A DNA stretch of 64,000 nucleotides, from the NCBI GenBank assembly GCA_040772085.1, contig JAXGYU010000001.1:186001-250000 (forward strand), read 5' to 3'. This stretch comes from JAXGMV01 sp040772085 (GTDB taxonomy: Bacteria; Chloroflexota; Anaerolineae; Anaerolineales; Anaerolineaceae). Made by a program: the position numbers and the translations under genes. Below the pieces are notes generated by a model, which saw nothing but the letters and a program-made list of their open reading frames with translations, made no database searches and was not told the DNA's origin. Of the stretch, positions 43,739-52,110 are shown piece by piece; position 1 is the stretch's first letter; each line of letters opens with the position of its first letter.

Positions 43739-44920
43739 CTAGATGATGCCGAGCGTCTTGCCCACTTTGGAGAAAACATCGAGGGCGAAGTCGAGATCAT
43801 CATGGCTGTGCGAGGCGGAGAGCATCACACGGATACGCGCGGTACCACGCGGGACGATCGGGAAGGCGATCGATGAACCGAAGATGCCGGCATCGAACAA
43901 CGCTTTACTGAACTTCTGAGTTGCCAGTTCGTCGCCGATGATGACCGGGGTAATGGGCGTCACGCTGACGCCGGTATTAAAGCCCAGGTCTTTCAGTTTG
44001 GCTTTGAAGTAGCTGGCGTTCTCCCAGAGCTTGTCAACCAGTTCGGTCGAGCCTTCCAGCAGGTCAACCGCGCCGATGACGGCAGCCACGTCGGCGGGAG
44101 TTGCCGCGGATGAGAAGGTGAAGGGGCGGCCCGCCTGGCGGATGAATTCAACCACTTGCGCTTTGCCGGCAACCACACCACCCATGACACCGAAAGCCTT
44201 GGAGAAGGTTCCGATCTCGAGGTCGACCTTGCCATGCAGGTTGAAATGGTCAACGATACCGCGTCCGCCCTTGCCGACCACGCCTTCACCGTGGGCGTCA
44301 TCGACCATCAGCATCACGGCATATTTGCTGGTGACCTCGTAAATTTTATCGAGCGGGGCGAGGTCGCCATCCATGCTGAAGACGCCGTCAGTGATGCACA
44401 AGCCGCGGCGGAACTTGTCCTTATTCTCGAGGATGACGCGTTCGAGGTCTGCCGCGTCAGCGTGTTTGAAGCGCACGATGGTCGCGCGTGAGAGGCGGCT
44501 GCCATCAATGATGCTGGCATGGTTCAGCTCGTCCGAGTAGATGACATCTTCACGTCCAACCATGACCGGGATGGCTGCCAGATTGGCGCAGAAGCCTGAC
44601 TGGAAGGTCAGCGCGGCTTCGACGCCCTTGAAATGCGCCAGCCGGCGCTCGAGTTCGAGATGGATATCCATGGTACCGGCAATCGGGCGCACGGCCCCAG
44701 GTCCGACGCCATATTTTTCAATCGCTTCGTGAGCCACTTTGACCATATGGGGATGGTTTGCCAGGCCCAAATAGTTATTGGAGCAGAAGTTGAGGACTTT
44801 CTTGCCATCAACCACCAGCCACGCGCCTTGCGGTGTGCTGAGGGTGCGGATGGTTTTGTAGGTGCCGGCAGCTTTTAAAGCTTCCAGCTCATCATCGATC
44901 CACGACAATCGGTCAGTCAT
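43739..44920 (-). CDS. kbl: Glycine C-acetyltransferase (2-amino-3-ketobutyrate CoA ligase)
   Basis: A PLP enzyme that joins glycine and acetyl-CoA or cleaves 2-amino-3-oxobutyrate. The 393 residues include FCSNNYLGLANHP, GTMDIHLELERRLA, DELNHASIIDG, DDAHGEGVVGKGGRG, and the PLP Lys241 in GTFSKAFG. This matches Kbl, although related oxoamine synthases such as BioF are possible. The ATG has GAGG six bases upstream. No threonine dehydrogenase gene is next to it. Confidence 0.88.
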   Translation of the reverse strand: MTDRLSWIDDELEALKAAGTYKTIRTLSTPQGAWLVVDGKKVLNFCSNNYLGLANHPHMVKVAHEAIEKYGVGPGAVRPIAGTMDIHLELERRLAHFKGVEAALTFQSGFCANLAAIPVMVGREDVIYSDELNHASIIDGSRLSRATIVRFKHADAADLERVILENKDKFRRGLCITDGVFSMDGDLAPLDKIYEVTSKYAVMLMVDDAHGEGVVGKGGRGIVDHFNLHGKVDLEIGTFSKAFGVMGGVVAGKAQVVEFIRQAGRPFTFSSAATPADVAAVIGAVDLLEGSTELVDKLWENASYFKAKLKDLGFNTGVSVTPITPVIIGDELATQKFSKALFDAGIFGSSIAFPIVPRGTARIRVMLSASHSHDDLDFALDVFSKVGKTLGII

Positions 44921-44971
44921 ATACGCCTCACTTGAAAGAGAATGTTAAAGATTATTATACTCGCGCCGTCT

Positions 44972-46618
44972 TCACGCAACCGGATTGGCTGGTTTGATCC
45001 CTGCCAGCAGGCCGGCGTCTGCCAGGGCGTTCTGCAGGCGTTCCAGATCGCGCGGGTCTACGGCAAAGGTGGTATCGCTGAGTTTCTCCCTGATCAGCTT
45101 GCCCGCTTCACCTGCTAATACCTGTGCGGCAGCTTCCGGGCTGCTCAGCCTGAGGACAGTCAGCGTTTCGAAATACGCCTGCGTCCCCTTTGCCTCCCAA
45201 CTGTGCAGCATTTTTTGCACACCAGGCGGGACTGTGCCGTGCAGCGCCTTTTTAAGCAGCGCCAGCAGATGGCTGACCGATAACCCTTGAGCAGCAGCCT
45301 TTTGCAGGGAGTCACCGCTGACGCGGTAGGTATAGGTCTGACCATCGAACGCGAGCCAGTCACAGAATCGCGCGATCTGGTAGCGCAGGCTGCGGCTGGC
45401 CAGTCGGTCAACCCTGATTACCGCGCGGGAGGTAATCTTGATCCCATCCGCTTTCTCAGGCTGGGTAGTGGGCACAGCTCCGCTGAGCAGTCCTGACGCG
45501 ATCGAAGAAATTCTGAATGCCTGCGCCGGCTGGTCGGCATTGGCCGCTGCCAAATCCACCAGACCGAACCAGAATGCTGGTCCGGTGAGCACGAAGCGCA
45601 GGTATCTGCCTTCCACCTTGTCCCAGCTTGGGAAGCCTTTCAGGTACTCCCCGCTGTCAGCATCCTTAAGGATCCAGCTTTCATAATTCGCTGCCGGTCG
45701 CAGAAAGTCCGGCTGGCGATGCCTGACGTTTTCGATAAATTTGTCCAGATCGAACCAGGTCGCGCCAGGCAGCGTTGAAAGCATATCGATCACCGCCTGA
45801 CGGCCCGCTTTGGCATCGAATGTCCAGTTACCTTCTCTGGTGAGGGTGGGGATCAGCGCCAGTTCATCGAAAGCAGGCGAGTTCTGCCAGGTATCAAACA
45901 AATGCTGCAGGGCGCTGCTCCTGGGCTGCTCGAGATGCGCCCGGGTCGCGTCAGCATCCAGCATGCCATTTTGCGCGACGCCCGAGAGGGACAGAAGCGC
46001 TTGCACCTGGTCCTCAGTCAGCTTCATACTAAGATGGGGATCGGGGTGGACGTCCCGCTCGAGACGCATGGCAGCAATCAGTGTGGTAATCTCATCGAGG
46101 AGCTGCTCGCCCGCGGGCAAAACCAGTTTGATCTGATCGGGAAACGCCGGCACACCGAGCGAGAGGTTATGTTTCTCGGTCAGAACGGCGCGCAGGTATT
46201 GATAGATTTCATCTGGGATGTAGGCAAATTCCTGAGGTTCCGCGCCTGATTGCATGAAGGCTTTGCCGATCAAGCCGCGATACCAGAGTTGTTCGGTTGA
46301 CGAGATGGGTGAGAGATGCGGCGCTTCGCGCTCGCGCTTGCCGGCACCCATTGGCCTGACATCGCCGTACTCCCGGGTGAAAGCCTGCCAGGGCAGCCGC
46401 CCTTTTTGCGTCATGAGATGGCTGAGCGCGAGTCTGGCATTGTCATCGATCAGCTCCAGGGTGTCGCGAATCGCGTCAGGCTGCCCCATGGTTTCCGTCA
46501 ATTCAATCAGCAATTGGTTGGGGTTTTTATGCAGGGTTGTATCAAGCGCCCATGCTTCGGCAAGCAGCCGGATGAATCCATGGTCGTACGGTCGAAGCAT
46601 ATGAGCGAGTGTCGGCAT
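44972..46618 (-). CDS. Unknown protein, possibly XPB/Ssl2-like helicase-associated
   Basis: A 548-residue soluble, mostly helical protein. I do not recognise a catalytic motif: there is no Walker A, nuclease or HTH signature that I can name with confidence. The N-terminal 100 residues (LLIELTETMGQPDAIRDTLELI, then LSHLMTQKGRLPW) resemble winged-helix repeats of helicase-associated proteins found in this phylum, but this is a weak impression. The C-terminus (VDPRDLERLQNALADAGLL) looks like a small helical cap. No Shine-Dalgarno sequence is visible. It stands alone behind the glycine C-acetyltransferase gene. Confidence 0.6.
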   Translation of the reverse strand: MPTLAHMLRPYDHGFIRLLAEAWALDTTLHKNPNQLLIELTETMGQPDAIRDTLELIDDNARLALSHLMTQKGRLPWQAFTREYGDVRPMGAGKREREAPHLSPISSTEQLWYRGLIGKAFMQSGAEPQEFAYIPDEIYQYLRAVLTEKHNLSLGVPAFPDQIKLVLPAGEQLLDEITTLIAAMRLERDVHPDPHLSMKLTEDQVQALLSLSGVAQNGMLDADATRAHLEQPRSSALQHLFDTWQNSPAFDELALIPTLTREGNWTFDAKAGRQAVIDMLSTLPGATWFDLDKFIENVRHRQPDFLRPAANYESWILKDADSGEYLKGFPSWDKVEGRYLRFVLTGPAFWFGLVDLAAANADQPAQAFRISSIASGLLSGAVPTTQPEKADGIKITSRAVIRVDRLASRSLRYQIARFCDWLAFDGQTYTYRVSGDSLQKAAAQGLSVSHLLALLKKALHGTVPPGVQKMLHSWEAKGTQAYFETLTVLRLSSPEAAAQVLAGEAGKLIREKLSDTTFAVDPRDLERLQNALADAGLLAGIKPANPVA

Positions 46619-46701
46619 GGCGTAAAATTATGGAGAGCGTTCAATAAAACTTGTTTTGATTATACTCAGGATGGTCGCATTCCACTGACAGGAGAGATGA
46701 G

Positions 46702-47280
46702 ATGACCAATGCTGATCCGGATTATCTGAATGAATTTTTGCGCATCCTCACGCGAGCCAGCAGCGAAATACTCGGGACTGAGGAGTTCGATTCTGTGGCG
46801 TCGGAGCTTGGTCCGCGGGCTGGGCAGGATTACATGGCACGATATCTGGCGTTCGCGCAAGCGGTCATAGGGAAATATGGCAGCGATGCTGGACATGGCA
46901 TTTTGCTGCGGATCGGCCGATCCATGATGCGCCTGCTGATATTACGTTTCCCGGATGAGAGCGGACTGCTTGAGGAATCCTTCCGCACCCTGCCCAAGCC
47001 TGAAAGACTGTTCACCGGCCTGACCCTGGTGGACCGCCTGTTCTGGCAGCGGATCGGTCTGCCAGCCCAGGTCAGCGACAAGGAAGATCATTGGGAATGG
47101 CAGCTTGAGCCGGCGGGACAATCGCTCTGGCAGGCGGATCTTGAGCGCCTTGGGTATTTCTGTGACGGTATGCTGCAGGAGTTCATGATGTGGTCAACCG
47201 GTGGCAAATTTTATCCGGTGACCGTTGAGAGTCATCCAGACCGCTTTATCCTCAAGATTGAGAAGAAATACATCAGCTAG
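46702..47280 (+). CDS. Conserved-looking unknown protein (192 aa)
   Basis: No family was recognised. The soluble protein of 192 residues has a central hydrophobic helical part (GHGILLRIGRSMMRLLILRF) and a C-terminal stretch with Trp and Cys (WQADLERLGYFCDGMLQEFMMW). The Gly-Ile-Leu-Leu-Arg plus Gly-Arg pattern is vaguely like V4R-type domains, which bind hydrophobic ligands; this is a weak guess. AGGAGAG lies seven bases before the ATG. It lies divergently from the gene at 46618, 83 bases away. Confidence 0.6.
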   Translation: MTNADPDYLNEFLRILTRASSEILGTEEFDSVASELGPRAGQDYMARYLAFAQAVIGKYGSDAGHGILLRIGRSMMRLLILRFPDESGLLEESFRTLPKPERLFTGLTLVDRLFWQRIGLPAQVSDKEDHWEWQLEPAGQSLWQADLERLGYFCDGMLQEFMMWSTGGKFYPVTVESHPDRFILKIEKKYIS

Positions 47281-47292
47281 AAGGCTAAATAT

Positions 47293-47321
47293 TTGACAAG
47301 CCCGGCGCATTAGACTATACT
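47293..47321 (+). promoter_or_regulatory. Promoter of the thiamin operon
   Basis: TTGACA (47293-47298), 17 bases, TATACT (47316-47321). Initiation would fall just before the TPP aptamer. Confidence 0.8.
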
Positions 47322-47332
47322 GAAAATTACAT

Positions 47333-47416
47333 AACGGGGAGCCTGAACAAGGCTGAGAGGAAGAAGCATTCTTCGACCCGCATAACCTGATCCGGATAAT
47401 ACCGGCGGAGGGATTG
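47333..47416 (+). promoter_or_regulatory. TPP riboswitch (THI element)
   Basis: A thiamin pyrophosphate aptamer: CGGGGAGCC, GGCTGAGAGG, CGACCCGCATAACCTGATCC, and GGATAATACCGGCGGAGGGA. These are the conserved pyrimidine- and pyrophosphate-binding blocks. It controls the thiamin pyrophosphokinase and importer genes that follow. Confidence 0.96.
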
Positions 47417-47430
47417 AATACGCGGTTTGC

Positions 47431-47460
47431 ACACCCTCCGATGATATGGAGGGTGTTTGT
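47431..47460 (+). promoter_or_regulatory. TPP-switch hairpin that includes the Shine-Dalgarno sequence
   Basis: ACACCCTCC (47431-47439) and GGAGGGTGT (47448-47456) form a 9-bp stem followed by TTTGTT. The GGAGGG at 47448-47453 is also the Shine-Dalgarno sequence for the ATG at 47463. Another GGAGGG at 47407-47412 in the aptamer could pair with the CCCTCC instead. Confidence 0.75.
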
Positions 47461-47462
47461 TA

Positions 47463-48113
47463 ATGGAAAAACGGGCCATCATCGTTGCCAATGGGGTCAT
47501 TCAGGACGAGGACTGGGCGGCGGCATACATTGAGCCGGATGATTTCGTCATCGCCGCTGATGGTGGCAGCCAGTTCCTCTCGCGCTGCAATATCCCCACG
47601 CATGCCATCATCGGTGATCAGGATTCCAGCCTGCCTGAACAGCTTAACGCGATCAGCGTGGAAGGGGTCACCATCCTCAAAGCACCTACCAATAAAAACG
47701 AAACGGACCTGGAGCTGGCAATTTCCTATGCGGTGCATCAGGGCTTTGAAGTGATTCGCATCCTGGGGGGATTCGGCGGCCGGGTGGATCACTTGCTGGG
47801 CAATTTCGCCATGCTCAGCCGGCTGGACCTGCTGCCTCTGGACGTCAAATTTGTCGACAAAGAACTGGAAGTCTTCCTGATCCGGCGGCCTCAGGGTCAG
47901 GTGAAAGGTAAAGTTGGCGATTTGGTATCGCTGATTCCCTGGGGCGAGGATGTGTTCGGCGTCACGACCAGCGGTCTGGCTTACAGCCTGAGCAATGAGC
48001 CTCTTTTCGCGCACCAAGCCAGAGGGCTGAGCAATGTGCTGGCCAGCGAAACCGCGACTATCTGGGTGAATTCCGGTGAGCTATTATGCGTTCACCAGAA
48101 AATTGCTGAATAA
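47463..48113 (+). CDS. Thiamin pyrophosphokinase
   Basis: Transfers pyrophosphate from ATP to thiamin, making TPP. The 216 residues contain the catalytic/substrate motifs ADGGSQF, IGDQDSS, NETDLELA, and GGFGGRVDHLLGN, with the Ser-rich C-terminal beta domain. The ATG at 47463 is nine bases after a GGAGGG sequestered in the riboswitch hairpin; a TTG codon six bases earlier is less likely. It is the first gene of a TPP-riboswitch operon with a thiamin importer, which makes sense for salvage. Confidence 0.94.
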   Translation: MEKRAIIVANGVIQDEDWAAAYIEPDDFVIAADGGSQFLSRCNIPTHAIIGDQDSSLPEQLNAISVEGVTILKAPTNKNETDLELAISYAVHQGFEVIRILGGFGGRVDHLLGNFAMLSRLDLLPLDVKFVDKELEVFLIRRPQGQVKGKVGDLVSLIPWGEDVFGVTTSGLAYSLSNEPLFAHQARGLSNVLASETATIWVNSGELLCVHQKIAE

Positions 48114-48128
48114 ATTATAGGAGAAACG

Positions 48129-49250
48129 ATGAAACAGTTAGTGCAGAAAGCGTTCGTATTATTTGTTTTGGGGGCATTGCTGATCGCTGGCTGTACGCCA
48201 GCCACTACCGCGACACCGGCACCGGAGACACAGGCAACTGTGCCGGCAACCGAAGCTGCGACCGAAGCGCCTGCTTCCCAGACTGTATTGCGGGTCATGA
48301 CCCACGATTCATTCTCAGCGACCGAAGAAGACATCGCGGCGTACGAGAAGATGTTCAATGTAAAAGTCGAGTTCCTGAAATCTGGCGACACCGGAAGCTC
48401 AGTCAACCGTGCCATCCTTTCCAAGGAATCACCGCTGGCTGACGTATTTTATGGTGTGGATAACACCTTCCTGTCGCGCGCGCTCGAGGCGGATATCTTT
48501 GAAGCCTACGACTCCCCGTTGCTCGAGGATGTTGACGACGCGTTCAAGCTTGATCCCGAAATGCGCGCTTTGCCCATCGACTATGGTGATGTCTGTATCA
48601 ACTATGACAAAGCTTATTTCAAAGAGAAAAACCTGGCAGTCCCAGCCAGCCTGGATGATTTATTGAAACCTGAATACAAGGGTTTACTGGTTGTCGAAAA
48701 TCCCTCCATGTCCTCACCCGGGCTGGCCTTCCTGCTGGCAACCGTCGCGAACTACGGCCCTGAGGGTTATGTTGATTTCTGGAAGGGGCTGCGCGAGAAT
48801 GGTTTGGTCGTCGCCAATGACTGGGAGACCGCTTACTACACCAATTTCAGCGCCAGCTCTGGCAAGGGTCCTCAGCCGATGGTAGTATCCTACGCTTCCA
48901 GTCCCGCGGCTGAAGTGATTTACGCGGAAACCAAACTGGACGAATCACCGACCGCGTCACTGCTGGGCGAAAACATGTGCTACAGGCAGGTCGAATTCGC
49001 CGGCATTCTGAAAGGCACCAAGAACCGCGCCATGGCGGAGAAATTCATCGACTTTATGCTTGGCAAAGCTTTCCAGTCCAACATCCCGATGCAAATGTTC
49101 GTCTATCCGGTCAGCAAACTGGCTGAGATCCCGGAAGAATTTGTCAAGTTCAGCCCGGTGCCCGAAAAGCCCGCATCACTGGCTCCTGAAGAGATTGAAA
49201 AGAATCGTGAAGAATGGATCAAGACCTGGGATAGCACTGTACTGAAGTAA
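48129..49250 (+). CDS. Thiamin ABC importer, substrate-binding lipoprotein (ThiB/TbpA-like)
   Basis: A 373-residue lipoprotein: signal peptide with lipobox LLIAGC, a Thr/Ala-rich stalk, and a type 2 periplasmic-binding fold (LRVMTHDSFSATEEDIAAYE ... FYGVDNTFLSRALEAD). The N-terminal core matches the thiamin-binding protein family. AGGAGAAACG precedes the ATG. Its stop overlaps the permease start by one base (TAATG). The TPP riboswitch upstream supports thiamin or a phosphate as ligand. Confidence 0.9.
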   Translation: MKQLVQKAFVLFVLGALLIAGCTPATTATPAPETQATVPATEAATEAPASQTVLRVMTHDSFSATEEDIAAYEKMFNVKVEFLKSGDTGSSVNRAILSKESPLADVFYGVDNTFLSRALEADIFEAYDSPLLEDVDDAFKLDPEMRALPIDYGDVCINYDKAYFKEKNLAVPASLDDLLKPEYKGLLVVENPSMSSPGLAFLLATVANYGPEGYVDFWKGLRENGLVVANDWETAYYTNFSASSGKGPQPMVVSYASSPAAEVIYAETKLDESPTASLLGENMCYRQVEFAGILKGTKNRAMAEKFIDFMLGKAFQSNIPMQMFVYPVSKLAEIPEEFVKFSPVPEKPASLAPEEIEKNREEWIKTWDSTVLK

Positions 49251-50947
49251 TGTTGAAAAAACGAGTGGTATTCGGCGGACAACAGAACGCAGTGCCAACC
49301 ATATTATTATGGTTGGCACCGCTGTTGTTCTTCGCGCTATTCTATGTCGCGCCAATCGCCGAGACGTTCAAACGCGCCTTCGCGCCAGCTCAGTCGCCGT
49401 TCGACTGGCAAGCCGCGGTCGACCTTGTCTGGCCGCCATTGTGGTTTACCCTCTGGCAGGCGGCGCTGTCGATGTTGCTGACGCTCGTGATTGGGCTGCC
49501 GGCAGCCTATGTGTTCGCCCGTTATAGTTTTCCTGGTAAAAAGTTGCTGCGGGTCTTCAGCTCGCTGCCCTTCATCCTGCCGACGGTTGTCGTCGCCGCG
49601 AGTTTCAACGCGCTTGCCGGGCCGAATGGCTGGATCAACCTGCTGCTGATGGACCTCTTCAATCTGAGCGAGCCGCCCCTCAGGCTGTTGAATACCCTCG
49701 GCATCATCCTGATCGCGCATGTGTTTTATAACGTCACCGTTGTCCTGCGGATCGTCGGCTCAGCCTGGTCGCAGATTGATACGCGCTATGAGTCCGCCGC
49801 CCGCACGCTCGGCGCGGATAGTTGGCAGGCATTCTGGCAAGTCGTGTTCCCCCTGTTGCGTCCGTCAATCATCTCCGCCGCACTATTGGTTTTCATCTTT
49901 GACTTTTCGTCTTTCGGCGTCATTCTGATGCTGGGCGGGCCGAAGTTTGCCACGATGGAAGTGGAGATCTACCGCCAGACCATGCAATTTCTGGATCTCA
50001 AAGCTGCCGGGATCCTCTCGGTTGTGCAGATGGTGATCACCGTCGCGCTGATGGCGCTCTCGCTGCGGGTGGGCGGCACACAAACCAGTTTTACGCCAAC
50101 GCTCAGCGGCGAAAATGAACGCAAGGCTGCCAGCACGCGTGAGAAAGTAATTGTCGCCGGCATGCTGGTGACCTTGTTTTTGCTGACAACTTTGCCATTG
50201 CTCGCGCTGATATTCCGGGCGTTCATGAGTTACAACGCCCAGACGGAAACCTGGGCATTCACCTTGCGCTACTTCCAGGAATTGTTCAGGAATCCGACAG
50301 GCTCGATCTTCTACGTGCCGCCGATTGATTCTGCCGTAAACTCTTTGCGTTACGCGCTGCTGACCGTGCTGATCTCGCTCGGTCTGGGACTGCCGGCTGC
50401 CTATGCCCTCTCACGACCAGACAGGTTCAGCCGGGTCATCGATCCGATCATCATGCTGCCGATGGGCACCTCGGCAGTGACGCTTGGGCTGGGATTCATC
50501 CTGTTCTTCAACCGTCCTCCGCTGGATGTGATGAGCTTTCCGCTATTGGTCCCGATCAGCCACAGCCTGATCGCGCTGCCCTTTGTCATCCGCACCATGG
50601 TGCCAGCAATCAGCAGCATCCCGCCGAGTTTGCGGCATGCGGCTGGTGTGCTGGGCGCCGCGCCCCTGCGGGTCTGGTGGGAGGTTGATTTACCGATCGT
50701 TTTGAAAGCCGCGCTGGTGAGCAGCATCTTCGCCTTCACCTTGTCATTAGGTGAGTTTGGCGCGACCAGTTTCATCGCCCGGCCGGAGTATCCTACGCTG
50801 CCGGTTGCGATTTATCGCTTCCTCTCACGCCCGGGCGCGCTGAATTATGGTCAGGCGATGGCAGTCGCCACCTTGCTGTTGGCGCTCTGCGCGCTGGCTT
50901 TGGTTTTGCTCGAACTGCTGGCTGATAAGGATCGTGGAAAAGGTTAA
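49250..50947 (+). CDS. Thiamin ABC importer, permease (ThiP-like)
   Basis: A 565-residue fused permease with two six-helix halves, like ThiP. Each half has an EAA-type loop that contacts the ATPase: AARTLGADSWQAFWQVVFPLL and AAGVLGAAPLRVWWEVDLPIV. It sits one base into the binding-protein gene and 21 bases before the ATPase gene. Confidence 0.92.
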   Translation: MLKKRVVFGGQQNAVPTILLWLAPLLFFALFYVAPIAETFKRAFAPAQSPFDWQAAVDLVWPPLWFTLWQAALSMLLTLVIGLPAAYVFARYSFPGKKLLRVFSSLPFILPTVVVAASFNALAGPNGWINLLLMDLFNLSEPPLRLLNTLGIILIAHVFYNVTVVLRIVGSAWSQIDTRYESAARTLGADSWQAFWQVVFPLLRPSIISAALLVFIFDFSSFGVILMLGGPKFATMEVEIYRQTMQFLDLKAAGILSVVQMVITVALMALSLRVGGTQTSFTPTLSGENERKAASTREKVIVAGMLVTLFLLTTLPLLALIFRAFMSYNAQTETWAFTLRYFQELFRNPTGSIFYVPPIDSAVNSLRYALLTVLISLGLGLPAAYALSRPDRFSRVIDPIIMLPMGTSAVTLGLGFILFFNRPPLDVMSFPLLVPISHSLIALPFVIRTMVPAISSIPPSLRHAAGVLGAAPLRVWWEVDLPIVLKAALVSSIFAFTLSLGEFGATSFIARPEYPTLPVAIYRFLSRPGALNYGQAMAVATLLLALCALALVLLELLADKDRGKG

Positions 50948-50968
50948 AATTTACGCAGGCTGGTCAAT

Positions 50969-52027
50969 ATGCTGAATGTGCGCGACATCTGGAAATCCTA
51001 TAACGGCAAACCCCTGCTCCAGGGCATCTCACTCGATGTTGAGGACGCGGAGACGATCTGTCTGCTCGGCGCCTCAGGCAGCGGCAAAAGCACCATGATG
51101 CGCATCATTGCCGGCCTCGAGCAGGCAGAGTCCGGTCAGGTGATTTGGAATGGCACGGTGATAGATGCTGTGCCGGTACACAAGCGCGGGTTTGGATTCA
51201 TGTTTCAGGATTACGCGCTCTTCCCGGATAAGACTGTCGCCGACAATGTCGCGTTTGGTCTGAAAATGCAAGGTGTGCCTGAGCAGGTGCGTCAGCAGCG
51301 TGTACGCGAAGTGCTTGACCTGGTTGAAATGGATGGCTTCCAGTCGCGCAGCGTGACGCAGCTTTCCGGCGGGGAGCAGCAGCGGGTGGCGCTGGCACGA
51401 GCCTTGGCGCCAGAGCCAAAGCTGCTGATGCTGGATGAGCCGCTGGCCGCGCTGGACCGTGCCTTGCGCGAACAGCTCGTGCAGGACCTGCGACGCATTC
51501 TTGACAAAGCCCATATATCTGCCATTTATGTCACGCACGACCAGGAAGAAGCCTATCAGGTCGCCGACCGGATTCTGCTGATCCACAACGGCGTTATCGA
51601 GCAGGCTGGTCCGCCTGATCAGGTTTATCAGAACCCGCGAACACCTTGGGTGGCAGAATTTCTGGGGATGAAGAACAGGATTCACGGTACTGTCACGCAA
51701 GCTGACCCGCTGATCATTCAGACTGGGTTCGGCAGTTTGAGGATCGCAGACGATTTTGAGGTTAGGCTCAAGAGCGGCGACGACGTCCTGATTTATGTAC
51801 CGGAGAATGCCGTTTCCGTCACCAGCGATCTTTCCGGGGTTAACCTGCTCCATGGCGTGGTCAAGGATTCTGTTTTTCAGGGTGTGATCTATCATATTGA
51901 CCTTGACCTTGGTCAGCAAACCGTGCTGCGCTTTATCAGCGATAAACCGCTGGTTGTTGGCAGTCGGGTGAGCGTCACCTGTGACCCGGCAAGGCTGATG
52001 GTGTTTCCCACCCGTCAGACAGCCTGA
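50969..52027 (+). CDS. Thiamin ABC importer, ATPase (ThiQ-like)
   Basis: A 352-residue ATPase with Walker A GASGSGKSTMM (about 37-47), signature LSGGEQQRVALARAL, Walker B LLMLDEPL, and a C-terminal TOBE-like regulatory domain (about 240-345). The length and the C-terminal domain are more like FbpC/PotA-type ATPases than the short ThiQ of Escherichia coli. The operon context indicates thiamin transport. The Shine-Dalgarno sequence is weak. Confidence 0.9.
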   Translation: MLNVRDIWKSYNGKPLLQGISLDVEDAETICLLGASGSGKSTMMRIIAGLEQAESGQVIWNGTVIDAVPVHKRGFGFMFQDYALFPDKTVADNVAFGLKMQGVPEQVRQQRVREVLDLVEMDGFQSRSVTQLSGGEQQRVALARALAPEPKLLMLDEPLAALDRALREQLVQDLRRILDKAHISAIYVTHDQEEAYQVADRILLIHNGVIEQAGPPDQVYQNPRTPWVAEFLGMKNRIHGTVTQADPLIIQTGFGSLRIADDFEVRLKSGDDVLIYVPENAVSVTSDLSGVNLLHGVVKDSVFQGVIYHIDLDLGQQTVLRFISDKPLVVGSRVSVTCDPARLMVFPTRQTA

Positions 52028-52052
52028 TATGCGTTTGACAGATTGAAAAATT

Positions 52053-52080
52053 TTGAAAATTGACGACTTTCAGATACAAT
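52053..52080 (+). promoter_or_regulatory. Promoter of the CapA-like gene
   Basis: TTGAAA (52053-52058), 16 bases, TACAAT (52075-52080), about 30 bases before the ATG at 52111. Confidence 0.6.
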
Positions 52081-52110
52081 AATCCGATTATTTTTTCTCG
52101 GTGAGTGTCT

